Positions 51,836 through 60,604 are shown, counted from the stretch's first letter. The stretch: 64,000 bases of DNA from Ectobacillus sp042610425 (GCF_042610425.1 NZ_JBGJZM010000001.1:2269924-2333923); one strand, 5' to 3'. The notes: generated by a model not told the origin, from the sequence alone. A program made the numbers and translations.

Positions 51836-52855
51836 TTACCCGAAGTATCGATGATAGATACTTTTAGCTTCTCGTAAATCCTTTGTACCATGAACCATCA
51901 CACGTCCATCTCGAAACATGACAAGCCGTTTATCTTCAGTAGAAAATGCTAACACATATTCATTACATAATAGGTCCTGTACCGTGCCTTGCAACGTTTT
52001 CTTGTATAACTGCAAATCCACATTTTTTCTGTGTGGATTACGGATTTGTACCGTATTTCGTCCACATAAGACGGTTGTTTTTGATTCATTTTCCTTTTTT
52101 AAATAAGGATAGCTCGCATGCATGCCGCAGGATGGACAGTCAGCTTTTCTTAAGCGCTGCACATCTAGAGAAGTATGCTCGTTGTTCCAAAGATCAAATG
52201 ATACGAGATTACGTCTTAGCGCCTTATGATCTCCTACGAGTAGCTTTAACGTTTCCGTCACTTGATATGAGACAACTTGTGATACAGCTGGAGCAATAAT
52301 TCCATTCGTATCACAGGTTGCTCCGCCAAGGGGAATGGATTGTAATAAACAGTGTAAGCAAGGTGTTTCTCCTGGCACAATGGTATACGACAATCCGTAG
52401 CTCCCTACACATGCACCATATACCCACGGAATACGATGTTTTTGCGAAATATCATTAATCAGAAAACGAATTTCAAAATTATCTGTTGCATCAACGATTA
52501 CATCAACATCACGACTGAAATCTTCTAAACTCTCAGCTGTTACATCTGTTACATATGCAGCTATTTCGACTTCATGATTAATTTGTTCCAACCGTGTTTT
52601 TGCTGCAATTGCTTTTGGCAAATGATTGATTGCATCCTGTTCCACATACAGCTGTTGCCGCTGTAGATTACTCCAATCTATATAATCACGATCGACAATC
52701 GTAAGCTTACCTACCCCTGCACGTGCTAACATTTCTGCATTTCCACTACCTAGTGCTCCTGCTCCAATAACCAGCACATGTTTCTCACGCAGTAGCTCTT
52801 GTCCCTTGTCGCCAATCGGAGAAAATAAAATTTGGCGAGAATATCGGCTAATCAA
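51836..52855 (-). CDS. thiF: Sulphur-carrier adenylyltransferase ThiF
   Basis: ThiF adenylates the C-terminal Gly of ThiS so that sulphur can be loaded for thiazole synthesis. The E1-like fold is clear: HVLVIGAGALGSGNAEMLARAGVG (28-51), the ATP-binding DRDYIDWSNLQRQ, DATDNFEIRFLIND, and paired CxxC zinc ligands CLHC and CPSC. The C-terminal 90 residues form an extra domain. 339 residues is usual for Bacillus. It overlaps thiG by eight bases. It is the last thi gene here; thiD, which often follows, is not present. Confidence 0.94.
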   Translation of the reverse strand: MISRYSRQILFSPIGDKGQELLREKHVLVIGAGALGSGNAEMLARAGVGKLTIVDRDYIDWSNLQRQQLYVEQDAINHLPKAIAAKTRLEQINHEVEIAAYVTDVTAESLEDFSRDVDVIVDATDNFEIRFLINDISQKHRIPWVYGACVGSYGLSYTIVPGETPCLHCLLQSIPLGGATCDTNGIIAPAVSQVVSYQVTETLKLLVGDHKALRRNLVSFDLWNNEHTSLDVQRLRKADCPSCGMHASYPYLKKENESKTTVLCGRNTVQIRNPHRKNVDLQLYKKTLQGTVQDLLCNEYVLAFSTEDKRLVMFRDGRVMVHGTKDLREAKSIYHRYFG

Positions 52856-53618
52856 GTACGCTCATTCCTTCAATTGGACTGCTTGCAGTAGCATAACGCT
52901 TGCGTGCAATTCTTCCTGCCTCAAAGCCAAGTCGTCCTGCACGTATTGCTAATTTCATAGCTTCAGCCATTTTTACTGGATCGGTTGCTCCTGAAACAGC
53001 GCTATTAAGAAGCACCCCATCCGCACCAAGTTCCATTGCAAATGCTGCATCTGCCGGACTTCCAATGCCTGCATCTACAATAACAGGAACAGTTGCCTGT
53101 TCAATAATAAATTTTATATTTAACGGATTTACGATACCAAGTCCAGAACCAATTGGAGATGCACCTGGCATAATTGCATGAACACCAAGTTCTTGTAACC
53201 GTTTCGCTAATACAACATCATCGGATACGTAAGGAAGAACTGTAAAACCTTCTTTAAGTAAAGCTTCACTTGCTTTAAACGTTTCAAATGGATCCGGTAA
53301 CAGTGTTTTACTATCACCAATGACTTCTACTTTCACCATATGGCAAAGACCAGATGCTTTTGCTAGTTTGGCAATACGAACTGCTTCTTCAGCTGTTTTC
53401 GCTCCTGCTGTATTTGGTAAAAGTGTGTACTTTGTAACATCAATTTTTTCTAATAGATTGGGTTGTGAACCATCATAAATATCCATACGACGAACTGCAA
53501 ATGTTAAAATTTCAGCTTCAGAAACTTCAATTGCCTTCTTTTGTTCATCATAATCCTTAAATTTTCCTGTTCCTAATAATAATCTAGATTCAAATGAAAA
53601 TGAACCGATTTTTAACAT
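52848..53618 (-). CDS. thiG: Thiazole synthase ThiG
   Basis: ThiG condenses deoxyxylulose-5-phosphate, dehydroglycine and ThiS thiocarboxylate into the thiazole phosphate of thiamine. The (beta/alpha)8 barrel shows the Schiff-base lysine in MVKVEVIGDSKTLLPD (about residue 97), MPGASPIGSGLGI and DAGIGSPADAAFAMELGADGVLLNSAV for phosphate binding. The 256 residues fit. ATG 53618 is one base after the thiS stop, so the two are translated as a unit. Confidence 0.96.
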   Translation of the reverse strand: MLKIGSFSFESRLLLGTGKFKDYDEQKKAIEVSEAEILTFAVRRMDIYDGSQPNLLEKIDVTKYTLLPNTAGAKTAEEAVRIAKLAKASGLCHMVKVEVIGDSKTLLPDPFETFKASEALLKEGFTVLPYVSDDVVLAKRLQELGVHAIMPGASPIGSGLGIVNPLNIKFIIEQATVPVIVDAGIGSPADAAFAMELGADGVLLNSAVSGATDPVKMAEAMKLAIRAGRLGFEAGRIARKRYATASSPIEGMSVLD

Positions 53619-53619
53619 A

Positions 53620-53823
53620 TTAGCCGCCTCCTACGAATGTTACTATTTCTATTTTGTCTCCATCAGATAATCCTTCACCTGCATGTTGTTCTTTTTCTAA
53701 AATAAAATTATTTCGTTCCACCACAACAATTTTATTGGATAACCCTAAATGCGCTAATAACAGCTCTACTGTCGTAATCGTATCTGGAATTATAATTTCC
53801 TTTGCATTAACATTTAGCTTCAC
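53620..53823 (-). CDS. thiS: Sulphur-carrier protein ThiS
   Basis: ThiS is a ubiquitin-like protein that carries sulphur as a C-terminal thiocarboxylate. The 67 residues end in VTFVGGG, giving the required terminal Gly-Gly. It starts at GTG 53823, overlapping the thiO stop by four bases (GTGA), and lies one base before thiG. Substrate of ThiF and partner of ThiG, both encoded next to it. Confidence 0.93.
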   Translation of the reverse strand: MKLNVNAKEIIIPDTITTVELLLAHLGLSNKIVVVERNNFILEKEQHAGEGLSDGDKIEIVTFVGGG

Positions 53824-54932
53824 TTGCTTCCCTCCCCAATGAAAGAATGGAGTAGATCATTTTGTTGCTTTCCTTCTAATAAATCCGCCATATAAACTCC
53901 TGAAATGGCACTTAACAAAATTCCATTACGAAAATGGCCTGTACATGTATACAATCCTGGAATATCAGGATGCTTTCCAATATACGGCATTCCATGTTTG
54001 GATTGTGGTCTAAGTCCAGCCCATGCTTTTTCCCACTCAGCATCTTTCAGTTCAGGTAAAATGTGTAGTGCTCTCTCCATCGAATATTGGATGCTTTCTA
54101 CGCTAACAGCTTTGTTAAATGTATGAGGTTTCACGGTTGCGCCAATAATGTAACGCCCATTACGTTTAGGCGCAATGTAAAACCCATCTTCAAATACAGG
54201 AATGGATAGTAATGGCTTAAAGCTTTTGACAGCAATGATTTCACCCTTCACTGGATACGTACCCCAGCTCGGATCAAAGTGACGTAGAAGCTTTGTACTC
54301 CATGATCCAGATGCAATAATAACAGAATCACTATACATCACTCCCACTGATGTAACGACTCCCGTTGCACGATTGTTCTCTACTTTAATATCTAATACCT
54401 CTGTTTGCTCATAAATATCAGCGCCAGATATCGCAGCAGAATGTGCAAATGCTTTTGCCAGCTCTGGTGCGATGACATGGCCATCATTCGGATGATATAC
54501 AGCTGCAACTACCGCCTCAGAAAGGTTAGGCTCTCTTTCTCGAAGTTCTTCCCCGGAAAGAAAATGTGATTCTTCTCCTATTTGCTTCTGCCATTTCATA
54601 ATTTCCATAAGCTTTGCAGCTGCTTCATCACTTTGTGCAATACGGTAAATTCCTTTTTCTTCATAGCCGATATCTATGCCGGTTTTTGCTCGCAACTGTT
54701 TTGACAAGGGTGCAAACATTGCTCTACTCTGCCGTGCTAGATCAAATAAAGGATCATATTCATCCCATTCTGCTTGTACCCCGAGCAAGCCAGCCGCAGC
54801 TCTAGAAGCTTCAGACGCTATTTTACCTTTTTCAACAATAGCAACCTTGTAGCCTCTTTCAGAAAGAAAATGTGCAATAGAATTACCAATAATACCGCCG
54901 CCAACAATGATGCTATCATATGTTTTCATCAA
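53820..54932 (-). CDS. thiO: Glycine oxidase ThiO
   Basis: ThiO is a flavoenzyme that oxidises glycine to the imine (dehydroglycine) used by ThiG in aerobic Bacillus. The FAD-binding motif is SIIVGGGIIGNSIAHFLSERG (7-27); the C-terminal substrate region WAGLRPQSKHGMPYIGK and TGHFRNGILLS are typical of the family. The 370 residues equal the B. subtilis enzyme within one. It overlaps tenI by 17 bp and thiS by four, consistent with one operon. Confidence 0.94.
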   Translation of the reverse strand: MMKTYDSIIVGGGIIGNSIAHFLSERGYKVAIVEKGKIASEASRAAAGLLGVQAEWDEYDPLFDLARQSRAMFAPLSKQLRAKTGIDIGYEEKGIYRIAQSDEAAAKLMEIMKWQKQIGEESHFLSGEELREREPNLSEAVVAAVYHPNDGHVIAPELAKAFAHSAAISGADIYEQTEVLDIKVENNRATGVVTSVGVMYSDSVIIASGSWSTKLLRHFDPSWGTYPVKGEIIAVKSFKPLLSIPVFEDGFYIAPKRNGRYIIGATVKPHTFNKAVSVESIQYSMERALHILPELKDAEWEKAWAGLRPQSKHGMPYIGKHPDIPGLYTCTGHFRNGILLSAISGVYMADLLEGKQQNDLLHSFIGEGSK

Positions 54933-55545
54933 TTTGTTTCTCCCACTTTCGAATCATTTGTCTATATGCACTTGCTTGTTCAACTGGATCTATTACCCCG
55001 ATAATGCCAGACATTACAGCAAATCCTTTTACCCCTGTATTCAACACATATGCTACATTTTCTGGTGTAATGCCGCCTATCCCATATGTAGGAATTGTCA
55101 GCCTTTGTGCAATATTTGTAATTTCATCTAATCCTCTAGGTGGCATATTTTCCTTCGAATGAGTTTGAAAAAGATGACCGTATAAAACGGAATCGGCTCC
55201 ATTTTGCTCTGCTTGGAGCGCTTCTGATAGAGAATGTACAGAACATCCTACATGAAGATGGGGAAATGCATTCTTCAACACTCTAACATCCACGCTCGTA
55301 TAGCCAATTTGCACACGCGAGATACCAAGCAGCAGAGCTATATCAACACGATCATTCACAACTACTTTCTCAACTGGTATTCCTTTATCAAGAAGAAGCT
55401 TCACACCTTCAAATAATTCTCTCGATGTTTTTTCTCGCTCTCGAATATGAAAAAAATCAACTGCACTTTGAATTCGAATTGCTAAATCTGCAAATTCTGC
55501 AAAAGATAATTTCCCATTTGAAATTACGTGAAGTTCTCTTTTCAT
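54916..55545 (-). CDS. tenI: Thiazole tautomerase TenI
   Basis: TenI aromatises the thiazole product of ThiG; it has the ThiE fold but no thiamine-phosphate synthase activity. The 209-residue barrel shows FHIREREKTSRELFEG, VVVNDRVDIALLLG, VGCSVHSLSEALQAEQ with the His expected for tautomerase action and GIGGITPENVAYVLNTGVKGFAVMSGI for phosphate binding. The usual ThiE diphosphate-binding RxK segment is not obvious. It sits between thiY and thiO, as expected for tenI in Bacillus. Confidence 0.9.
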   Translation of the reverse strand: MKRELHVISNGKLSFAEFADLAIRIQSAVDFFHIREREKTSRELFEGVKLLLDKGIPVEKVVVNDRVDIALLLGISRVQIGYTSVDVRVLKNAFPHLHVGCSVHSLSEALQAEQNGADSVLYGHLFQTHSKENMPPRGLDEITNIAQRLTIPTYGIGGITPENVAYVLNTGVKGFAVMSGIIGVIDPVEQASAYRQMIRKWEKQIDENI

Positions 55546-55554
55546 ACTTTTCTC

Positions 55555-56547
55555 CTACTTCAATACATTTTCAAATAATTCATTAGCAGGTACAACCTGT
55601 TTTGTCATTCCCTTTTCCTTCAGCCATTTATTTTGCTCAGTCCATGATGCTGCAGTTTGAGATAAAAATGGGCCATCACTTGTTTCCATTCTTTGCAATA
55701 AAATATTCATACTTTCTTTTTCCACTTGTGGATCTAAAGGAGAGTTTTGTTTTTCTTGATTGTTTAATAAAATTTGTAATGCTTCATCTGGATTTTTCTT
55801 CGTAAATTCATATCCTTTTTTCGCACCGCGTAAGAATGCTTCAACTGCTGCACGGTCTTTGCTTAATGTTTGATCACCTGCAACAAATACAAGTTCATTA
55901 TAATTTGGTACACCATAATCAGCAGGGTTGAATGTTACTGTTTGAAAGCCTTGTTTATTTAATAATGGTACTTCATGATTAATATAGGCACCTGTAACCG
56001 CATCAACTTTCTTCATAGTTAAGGCAGAGATTAAATCAAATCCGACATCAACAAACTTTACCTTATCAGGATTTCCCCCATCTTGTTTTACCATTGTTTT
56101 TACATATTCTTCACTAAGTTGTGTACCTGGATATCCAACTGTTTTTCCATCTAAATCTTTGGGAGATTTAATACCTGCATCCTTTAAAGAAACAACACGG
56201 CTAAGCGGTGATCTTACAATGGCACCTACTGATTTCACAGGAACTCCTTCATTCGTTCTTGCTATCACAACATCTGGTTGATAGTAAATTCCTAACGTAA
56301 CCTTTCCTGCAGCTGCTAATGTTAATGGATCTGTAGGATTCGAAGGAAATTGCACATTGACCTTCACACCTTCTTCTTTAAAATACCCCTTCTCTATTGC
56401 AGCATAAATAAAGCTATGCACGGCATTTGGATACCAATCTAGCATGATTGTAACTTCTTTTTCTTTCTTAGCAGTACCACCATTTGAACAACCAATTAAT
56501 GCGACAACAAGGGCCGCAAATACAAGAACAAACTTTAAACGTTTCAT
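55555..56547 (-). CDS. thiY: Pyrimidine-precursor binding lipoprotein ThiY
   Basis: This is the substrate-binding protein of the ThiXYZ importer, which takes up formylaminopyrimidine from degraded thiamine. The signal peptide ends in the lipobox VALIGC with Cys20 as lipid anchor. The NMT1/THI5-like domain follows: VTIMLDWYPNAVHSFIYAA, PTDPLTLAAAGKVTLGIYYQPDVV and KTVGYPGTQLSEEY. ATG 56547 follows GGAGGAAGGATTC; five codons upstream are rejected. 330 residues. It overlaps thiX by four bases and precedes tenI by nine. Confidence 0.92.
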   Translation of the reverse strand: MKRLKFVLVFAALVVALIGCSNGGTAKKEKEVTIMLDWYPNAVHSFIYAAIEKGYFKEEGVKVNVQFPSNPTDPLTLAAAGKVTLGIYYQPDVVIARTNEGVPVKSVGAIVRSPLSRVVSLKDAGIKSPKDLDGKTVGYPGTQLSEEYVKTMVKQDGGNPDKVKFVDVGFDLISALTMKKVDAVTGAYINHEVPLLNKQGFQTVTFNPADYGVPNYNELVFVAGDQTLSKDRAAVEAFLRGAKKGYEFTKKNPDEALQILLNNQEKQNSPLDPQVEKESMNILLQRMETSDGPFLSQTAASWTEQNKWLKEKGMTKQVVPANELFENVLK

Positions 56548-57296
56548 GAATCCTTCCTCCAACCTACAAATTTTTTCTCAAATAAAGTGACAATAAATAC
56601 AAAAATAATTGCTAGTAAAGATAATATAAAAATTGGAGCAAATACCCCAGCACCATCAAGCTGCGTCATCATGCGCTTGCTAAAATAGCCAAGTCCAGCC
56701 TGCGCACCTAACCATTCTCCAATTGCAGCACCAATTACACTAAAGGGCACAGCAACTTTTAATGCTGAAAAGAAAAATGGTAGTGACGCTGGTAACTTCA
56801 ATTTAAAAAAGATATCTTTACGGGATGCACCATAAGTAATAAGCAACTCTTCCCATTCGCGCTTTGTAGAACGTAATCCGTCATAGGTATTCACAGCAAT
56901 CGGAAAAAAGACAATAAGCACTGTTACAGTTACCTTGCTCCAAATGGAGTAGCCAAACCAAAGCACAAACAACGGGGCAAGCGCTGTTACGGGAATCGTC
57001 TGCGACGCAACAAGCAATGGATAAAAAGCACGCTCCACAAAAGGATGTAAGCTCATCGCTACAGCAAGTCCAACTCCTAATACAATGGAAATAGCTAAAC
57101 CGATGACGACTACCGTTAGCGTTGCCGAAAGATGAACCGTGAACAAAATGGCACGAAGATCCCATATTTTTTGAAAAATGGCGCTAGGCGTCGGCAAAAT
57201 ATACATCGCATCCACAATCCTAGCTCCAATTTCCCATACAATTAAAAAAATAGTTACAACAAGAATAGAAGGAAAATAGTAATTTAGCTTTTTCAT
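56544..57296 (-). CDS. thiX: Pyrimidine-precursor ABC permease ThiX
   Basis: This is the integral membrane subunit of ThiXYZ, 250 residues with six predicted helices and the permease-ATPase coupling loop EWEELLITYGASRKDIFFKLKLPASLPFF (the EAA-type motif, in part). The N-terminal helix is YYFPSILVVTIFLIVWEI. The frame is open 27 codons upstream into thiZ, but AAGGTGAAACA fixes ATG 57296, which overlaps the thiZ stop (ATGA). Confidence 0.92.
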   Translation of the reverse strand: MKKLNYYFPSILVVTIFLIVWEIGARIVDAMYILPTPSAIFQKIWDLRAILFTVHLSATLTVVVIGLAISIVLGVGLAVAMSLHPFVERAFYPLLVASQTIPVTALAPLFVLWFGYSIWSKVTVTVLIVFFPIAVNTYDGLRSTKREWEELLITYGASRKDIFFKLKLPASLPFFFSALKVAVPFSVIGAAIGEWLGAQAGLGYFSKRMMTQLDGAGVFAPIFILSLLAIIFVFIVTLFEKKFVGWRKDS

Positions 57297-58054
57297 TGTT
57301 TCACCTTGCCTTGTAGCATACCAAGTAATGTTTCTTTCAATTGTAAAATTTCGGGTCGATTTATATCTTGTCTGCATCGTTCTTTTGGTAAAGGAACATT
57401 GAACGCTTGCATGGTTGAGATTGGCTTCTCTGTTACAACAAATATTCGCTGTGATAGAAACAACGCTTCCTCCACATCATGCGTAATAAATACTATCGTT
57501 TTGTTCCATTTCATCCATTGCTCATATAACCATTCCTGTAAGCTTAATTTCGTGATTGCATCTAATGCGCTGAACGGTTCATCGAGCAGGAGAATGTTGT
57601 TTCCTGTTAAAAATGTACGAAGAAAGGATACACGTTGCCGCATTCCACCTGACAAATCCTTTGGGTATTTGTTTTCATAGCCTTGCAATCCAAACTTCTC
57701 TAAATATTCGATTACTTTTTCTTGTGCTTTCTTTTTCTTCATTCCTTGGCATTCAAGCGAGATGGCTGCATTTTCTAAAATACTTCGCCACGGCAGCAAC
57801 AAATCAGATTGGGGCATATAACCAACTGCACGGCTTCCGCGACTAACCGTAACATCTTGGATTGTGATACTTCCTTTATTTGTCTCTTCAAGTCCTGTAA
57901 GTAGCCTAAAAATAGTACTTTTCCCACATCCACTCGGTCCGATAATACTTATAAATTCACCCTGTTCAATCTGAAAATCCAAATCTTGGAGTATATTCTG
58001 TTTTTCTCCGTCATACGCAAACGAAACGTTATGAAAGCGAATGATGTTCTGCAA
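57293..58054 (-). CDS. thiZ: Pyrimidine-precursor ABC ATPase ThiZ
   Basis: This ATPase of ThiXYZ has Walker A IGPSGCGKST, signature LSGGMRQRV and Walker B ILLLDEPFSALDAITK, followed by VFITHDVEEA. The frame opens at 58102, far inside tenA; I prefer TTG 58054 (MQNIIRFHNV after initiation), ten bases after AAGGAG, giving 253 residues and a 26-bp overlap with tenA. Its position between tenA and thiX agrees with a salvage unit: imported pyrimidine is processed by TenA. Confidence 0.91.
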   Translation of the reverse strand: MQNIIRFHNVSFAYDGEKQNILQDLDFQIEQGEFISIIGPSGCGKSTIFRLLTGLEETNKGSITIQDVTVSRGSRAVGYMPQSDLLLPWRSILENAAISLECQGMKKKKAQEKVIEYLEKFGLQGYENKYPKDLSGGMRQRVSFLRTFLTGNNILLLDEPFSALDAITKLSLQEWLYEQWMKWNKTIVFITHDVEEALFLSQRIFVVTEKPISTMQAFNVPLPKERCRQDINRPEILQLKETLLGMLQGKVKQ

Positions 58055-58718
58055 ATCCCCACATCTCCTTACGGTACGCCATATCCCAGAACAAATATTC
58101 AAAACGACTTGTATTGATAAATATCTCTTCTAAACGAAGCAGCTCTTGTTTACTTTTACCTTCCGCGATTTCATTTAGCAAATCAATCATCCAAATGCAA
58201 AGTTCCCCGTACTCACTTGAGCTGTAGCCGCGAATCCACTCCCCATAAAACGGATGATCTACACTACCAGCAATTGCACTTAAGCGCTTTCCTATTTCCC
58301 AATAGCTCCACATACAAGGAAGTAAGGATGCAACCAACTCTGCAAGCGTCCCGCTTTGAGATACGGAAAGCATATAATGGGTATACGCTAAATTCATAGA
58401 TGCAGACTTCGCCTCATCTAACTCCTGTAGATTGATTCCAAGACGCTGTGCATATTGCCTATGCAAGTTCATCTCACCATTTAAAATAGAGTCAATTTGC
58501 TTTGCAAATTTCCCCATAACAGTTGGGTCTGTTGCTTTTACAACTCCTAGAGCATATACCTTCGCATAATCTAGCAAGTACAAATAATCTTGGATGATAT
58601 AAAATTGGAATTTACTACGATCGAGTGTACCGTCACCAATACCCGTAACAAACGGATGTTCATAAATTACTTTCCATACTGGCTTTGATCTCTCATATAG
58701 TTCATCACAAAATTTCAC
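58029..58718 (-). CDS. tenA: Aminopyrimidine aminohydrolase TenA (thiaminase II)
   Basis: TenA hydrolyses aminomethylpyrimidine to hydroxymethylpyrimidine for thiamine salvage. The helical fold shows HPFVTGIGDGTLDRSKFQFYI, QDYLYLLDYAKVY, the catalytic Cys in ASLLPCMWSYWEIG and the Glu-rich end SRFEYLFWDMAYRKEMW. The frame is open to 58817, but that stretch is the TPP riboswitch terminator, so the start must be later: GTG 58718 behind AGAGGGA gives 229 residues, the normal size. It is the first gene of the nine-gene thiamine unit. Confidence 0.93.
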   Translation of the reverse strand: MKFCDELYERSKPVWKVIYEHPFVTGIGDGTLDRSKFQFYIIQDYLYLLDYAKVYALGVVKATDPTVMGKFAKQIDSILNGEMNLHRQYAQRLGINLQELDEAKSASMNLAYTHYMLSVSQSGTLAELVASLLPCMWSYWEIGKRLSAIAGSVDHPFYGEWIRGYSSSEYGELCIWMIDLLNEIAEGKSKQELLRLEEIFINTSRFEYLFWDMAYRKEMWGFAEHHSLS

Positions 58719-58759
58719 GAAAAAATCCCTCTCTCTATTTAATAACTCTGCTTGGCATA

Positions 58760-58790
58760 CAAAAAGCCGCTTCTCATAAAGAAGCGGCTG
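58760..58790 (-). terminator. Expression-platform terminator of the proximal TPP riboswitch
   Basis: AGCCGCTTC (complement of 58781-58789) pairs with GAAGCGGCT (complement of 58765-58773), followed by TTTTTG on the minus strand, 40 bases before the tenA start. Confidence 0.9.
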
Positions 58791-58821
58791 TAAACAATGG
58801 ATACTATTCATCGTCATACAT

Positions 58822-58905
58822 CACTTCCCTTCGCTAGCATTACCTAGATCAGGTTCATAAGGGTTAAGGCAGTCGCCTCTCTCAGCTCATTTCGCACCCC
58901 TAGTG
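58822..58905 (-). ncRNA. TPP riboswitch, proximal copy
   Basis: On the minus strand the THI-box parts occur in order: ACTAGGGGTGC, GAGCTGAGAGAGGC, ACCCTTATGAACCTGATC and TAGGTAATGCTAGCGAAGGG. Thiamine pyrophosphate binding should favour the terminator that follows and switch the tenA operon off. Confidence 0.95.
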
Positions 58906-58921
58906 AAAAAGATATACACAA

Positions 58922-58960
58922 ATAAAAAAGCCCAATTATTCACGACAGGAAAGTGGGCAT
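58922..58960 (-). terminator. Probable expression-platform terminator of the distal TPP riboswitch
   Basis: GCCCA and TGGGC pair around a loop of about 19 bases on the minus strand, followed by TTTTTTATTT. The stem is short, so it is weaker than the proximal terminator. Confidence 0.65.
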
Positions 58961-58979
58961 TAATTTCATCGTCCGTTTG

Positions 58980-59068
58980 CTTTCCTCCGCTAGAATTATC
59001 TAGATCAGGTAAAAAGGGTCATGGACTTAAGGTCTCCTCTCAGCCGGCAACACCAGCTCCCCTAGCAA
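58980..59068 (-). ncRNA. TPP riboswitch, distal copy
   Basis: This is a second complete THI box: GCTAGGGGAGCTGGTG, CGGCTGAGAGGAGACC, GACCCTTTTTACCTGATC and TAGATAATTCTAGCGGAGG. The core GGCTGAGA and CCTGATC elements are intact. The B. anthracis tenA leader is known to have the same tandem arrangement. Confidence 0.93.
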
Positions 59069-59088
59069 TCTCATTAAATTGTGAACTT

Positions 59089-59117
59089 ATTGTAACATTA
59101 CGTTGCTTTTCCTGCAA
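59089..59117 (-). promoter_or_regulatory. Promoter of the thiamine operon
   Basis: The -10 TACAAT (complement of 59089-59094) and -35 TTGCAG (complement of 59112-59117) are 17 bp apart, just upstream of the distal TPP riboswitch. Confidence 0.6.
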
Positions 59118-59450
59118 CTGTTTTACCTTGTAAGAACAATAGTTGGAAAAAATAACAGGTATTTCGTTCACCATCTTATCAAATCATCTAGTTTTTTAAG
59201 TACTATTATACGATTCGTTCTTGATTGCGAACTGTCAATAGTACTTTGTTACATTTTTATGATATTTTTTTGTTATTTTTATAAACAATAACAGATAAAT
59301 GTTAAAAATAACAAAAACTATTATAAATATATTGAAAAATCATTAAATTAATAGAATAATATATATAGATGATAGTCATTTTAATTTATAACTACCTCAT
59401 TTTTATATATAGCTCTATATGCAATTATTATTATAATAGGAGGAATTGCT
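59118..59450. other. AT-rich intergenic region with a 15-bp perfect inverted repeat
   Basis: No gene is supported in these 333 bp. TTTTTGTTATTTTTA (59267-59281) and TAAAAATAACAAAAA (59303-59317) are exact inverse complements 21 bp apart, with a further ACAATAACAG in the loop and a related AAAAAATAACAGG near 59146. A regulatory site for the wall-hydrolase gene is possible. No T run follows the right arm, so a terminator is unlikely. Confidence 0.55.
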
Positions 59451-60563
59451 ATGAACGCTAGAACTCTTTTCGTTTCATCCGTTGCACTAGCTGCTTTACC
59501 ATTCATTGTAGATTCTGTACAAGCAAGCAGTAATACTGCTGGAACTGTAAATGCAACCTATTTAAATGTTCGAACCGGTCCTAGTACAAATGATAGCGTA
59601 ATTGGTGCCTTACCAAATCAAAGCAGCGTTACCATTCTAGGAGAAAGCGGTAATTGGTACAAAATTCAATACAACAATCAAGTTGCTTATGTAAGCAAAG
59701 ATTATGTTACAGTTTCTTCTTCCAAATACAAAGTAACAGCAGATTCACTACGTGTTCGTAGCGGCGCAAGTACCAGTTCTTCTATTATAGGAATGTTAGG
59801 TAATGGGGATGAAGTTACAGTAGAGTCTGAAAATAATGGCTGGTGCAAAATTACATATAACAATCAGGCTGCCTATGTAAGCAAAGCTTTTCTCGCTTCC
59901 TCTAATTCTTCCACTTCATCTTCTGTTCAATCAACTTCTACATTTTATGTAAATGCAGATAGTTTACGTTTCAGAACAGGACCTGGAACAAACTATAACA
60001 TTATTGATGTATTATCAAGTGGTCAAAAAGTAGAAGTAACTGGTCAATCCGGAAGTTGGTATAAAGTTCGTTACAACGGAAATGATGGATATGTTTCTAA
60101 AGATTATCTTTCTACTTCACAGAATGTAGCTACTTCTAGTTCTACTTCCACATCACAAGCTTCTTCTATCTTACATTGGCCTGCTTCTGGTGGAATTGTT
60201 ACGAGTGATTTCGGTCCAAGATGGGGTAGCATGCACTATGGTGTCGATATTGCAGCGCCAGGAAATATCCAAATTCTTGCCGCAGCTTCCGGTACGGTCA
60301 GCCGTTCCTATTATTCTACAAGCTATGGTAATGTTGTATTCCTTACTCATCACATTAATGGACAACTTTACACAACCGTATATGCTCATATGAAAAATCG
60401 CTATGTAAGCGAAGGTGATACGGTCAGCCAAGGTCAAGTTCTAGGTTACATGGGAAGCACCGGAGAAGCTACAGGACAGCATTTACACTTCGAGCTTCAC
60501 AAAGGAGAATGGAATTTCGCAAAATCAAATGCCATTAATCCTCTTCCTTATTTGCAACATTAA
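59451..60563 (+). CDS. Secreted cell-wall hydrolase with three SH3b repeats and an M23 peptidase domain
   Basis: The 370-residue protein starts with a signal peptide cleaved after Ala25 (SVQA/SS). Three bacterial SH3 repeats follow (about 31-87, 92-150, 163-222), each with an LxxRxGPS/GAS segment and a closing YVSKxY, likely for wall binding. A Ser/Thr-rich linker leads to a LytM-type M23 domain with the Zn2+ ligands in SMHYGVDIAAPG and GQHLHFELH. It should cut peptide bridges of peptidoglycan. ATAGGAGGAATTGCT precedes the ATG. I do not know a specific orthologue. Confidence 0.92.
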   Translation: MNARTLFVSSVALAALPFIVDSVQASSNTAGTVNATYLNVRTGPSTNDSVIGALPNQSSVTILGESGNWYKIQYNNQVAYVSKDYVTVSSSKYKVTADSLRVRSGASTSSSIIGMLGNGDEVTVESENNGWCKITYNNQAAYVSKAFLASSNSSTSSSVQSTSTFYVNADSLRFRTGPGTNYNIIDVLSSGQKVEVTGQSGSWYKVRYNGNDGYVSKDYLSTSQNVATSSSTSTSQASSILHWPASGGIVTSDFGPRWGSMHYGVDIAAPGNIQILAAASGTVSRSYYSTSYGNVVFLTHHINGQLYTTVYAHMKNRYVSEGDTVSQGQVLGYMGSTGEATGQHLHFELHKGEWNFAKSNAINPLPYLQH

Positions 60564-60604
60564 AAGTAGGCATTTATACAAAGCCTATTCGGAGGTTCGT
60601 TTGA

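Noticed and set aside
58719..58817. Upstream extension of tenA to ATG 58817
   Set aside because: This stretch contains the terminator of the proximal TPP riboswitch; coding there would conflict with that structure, and TenA is normally about 230 residues.
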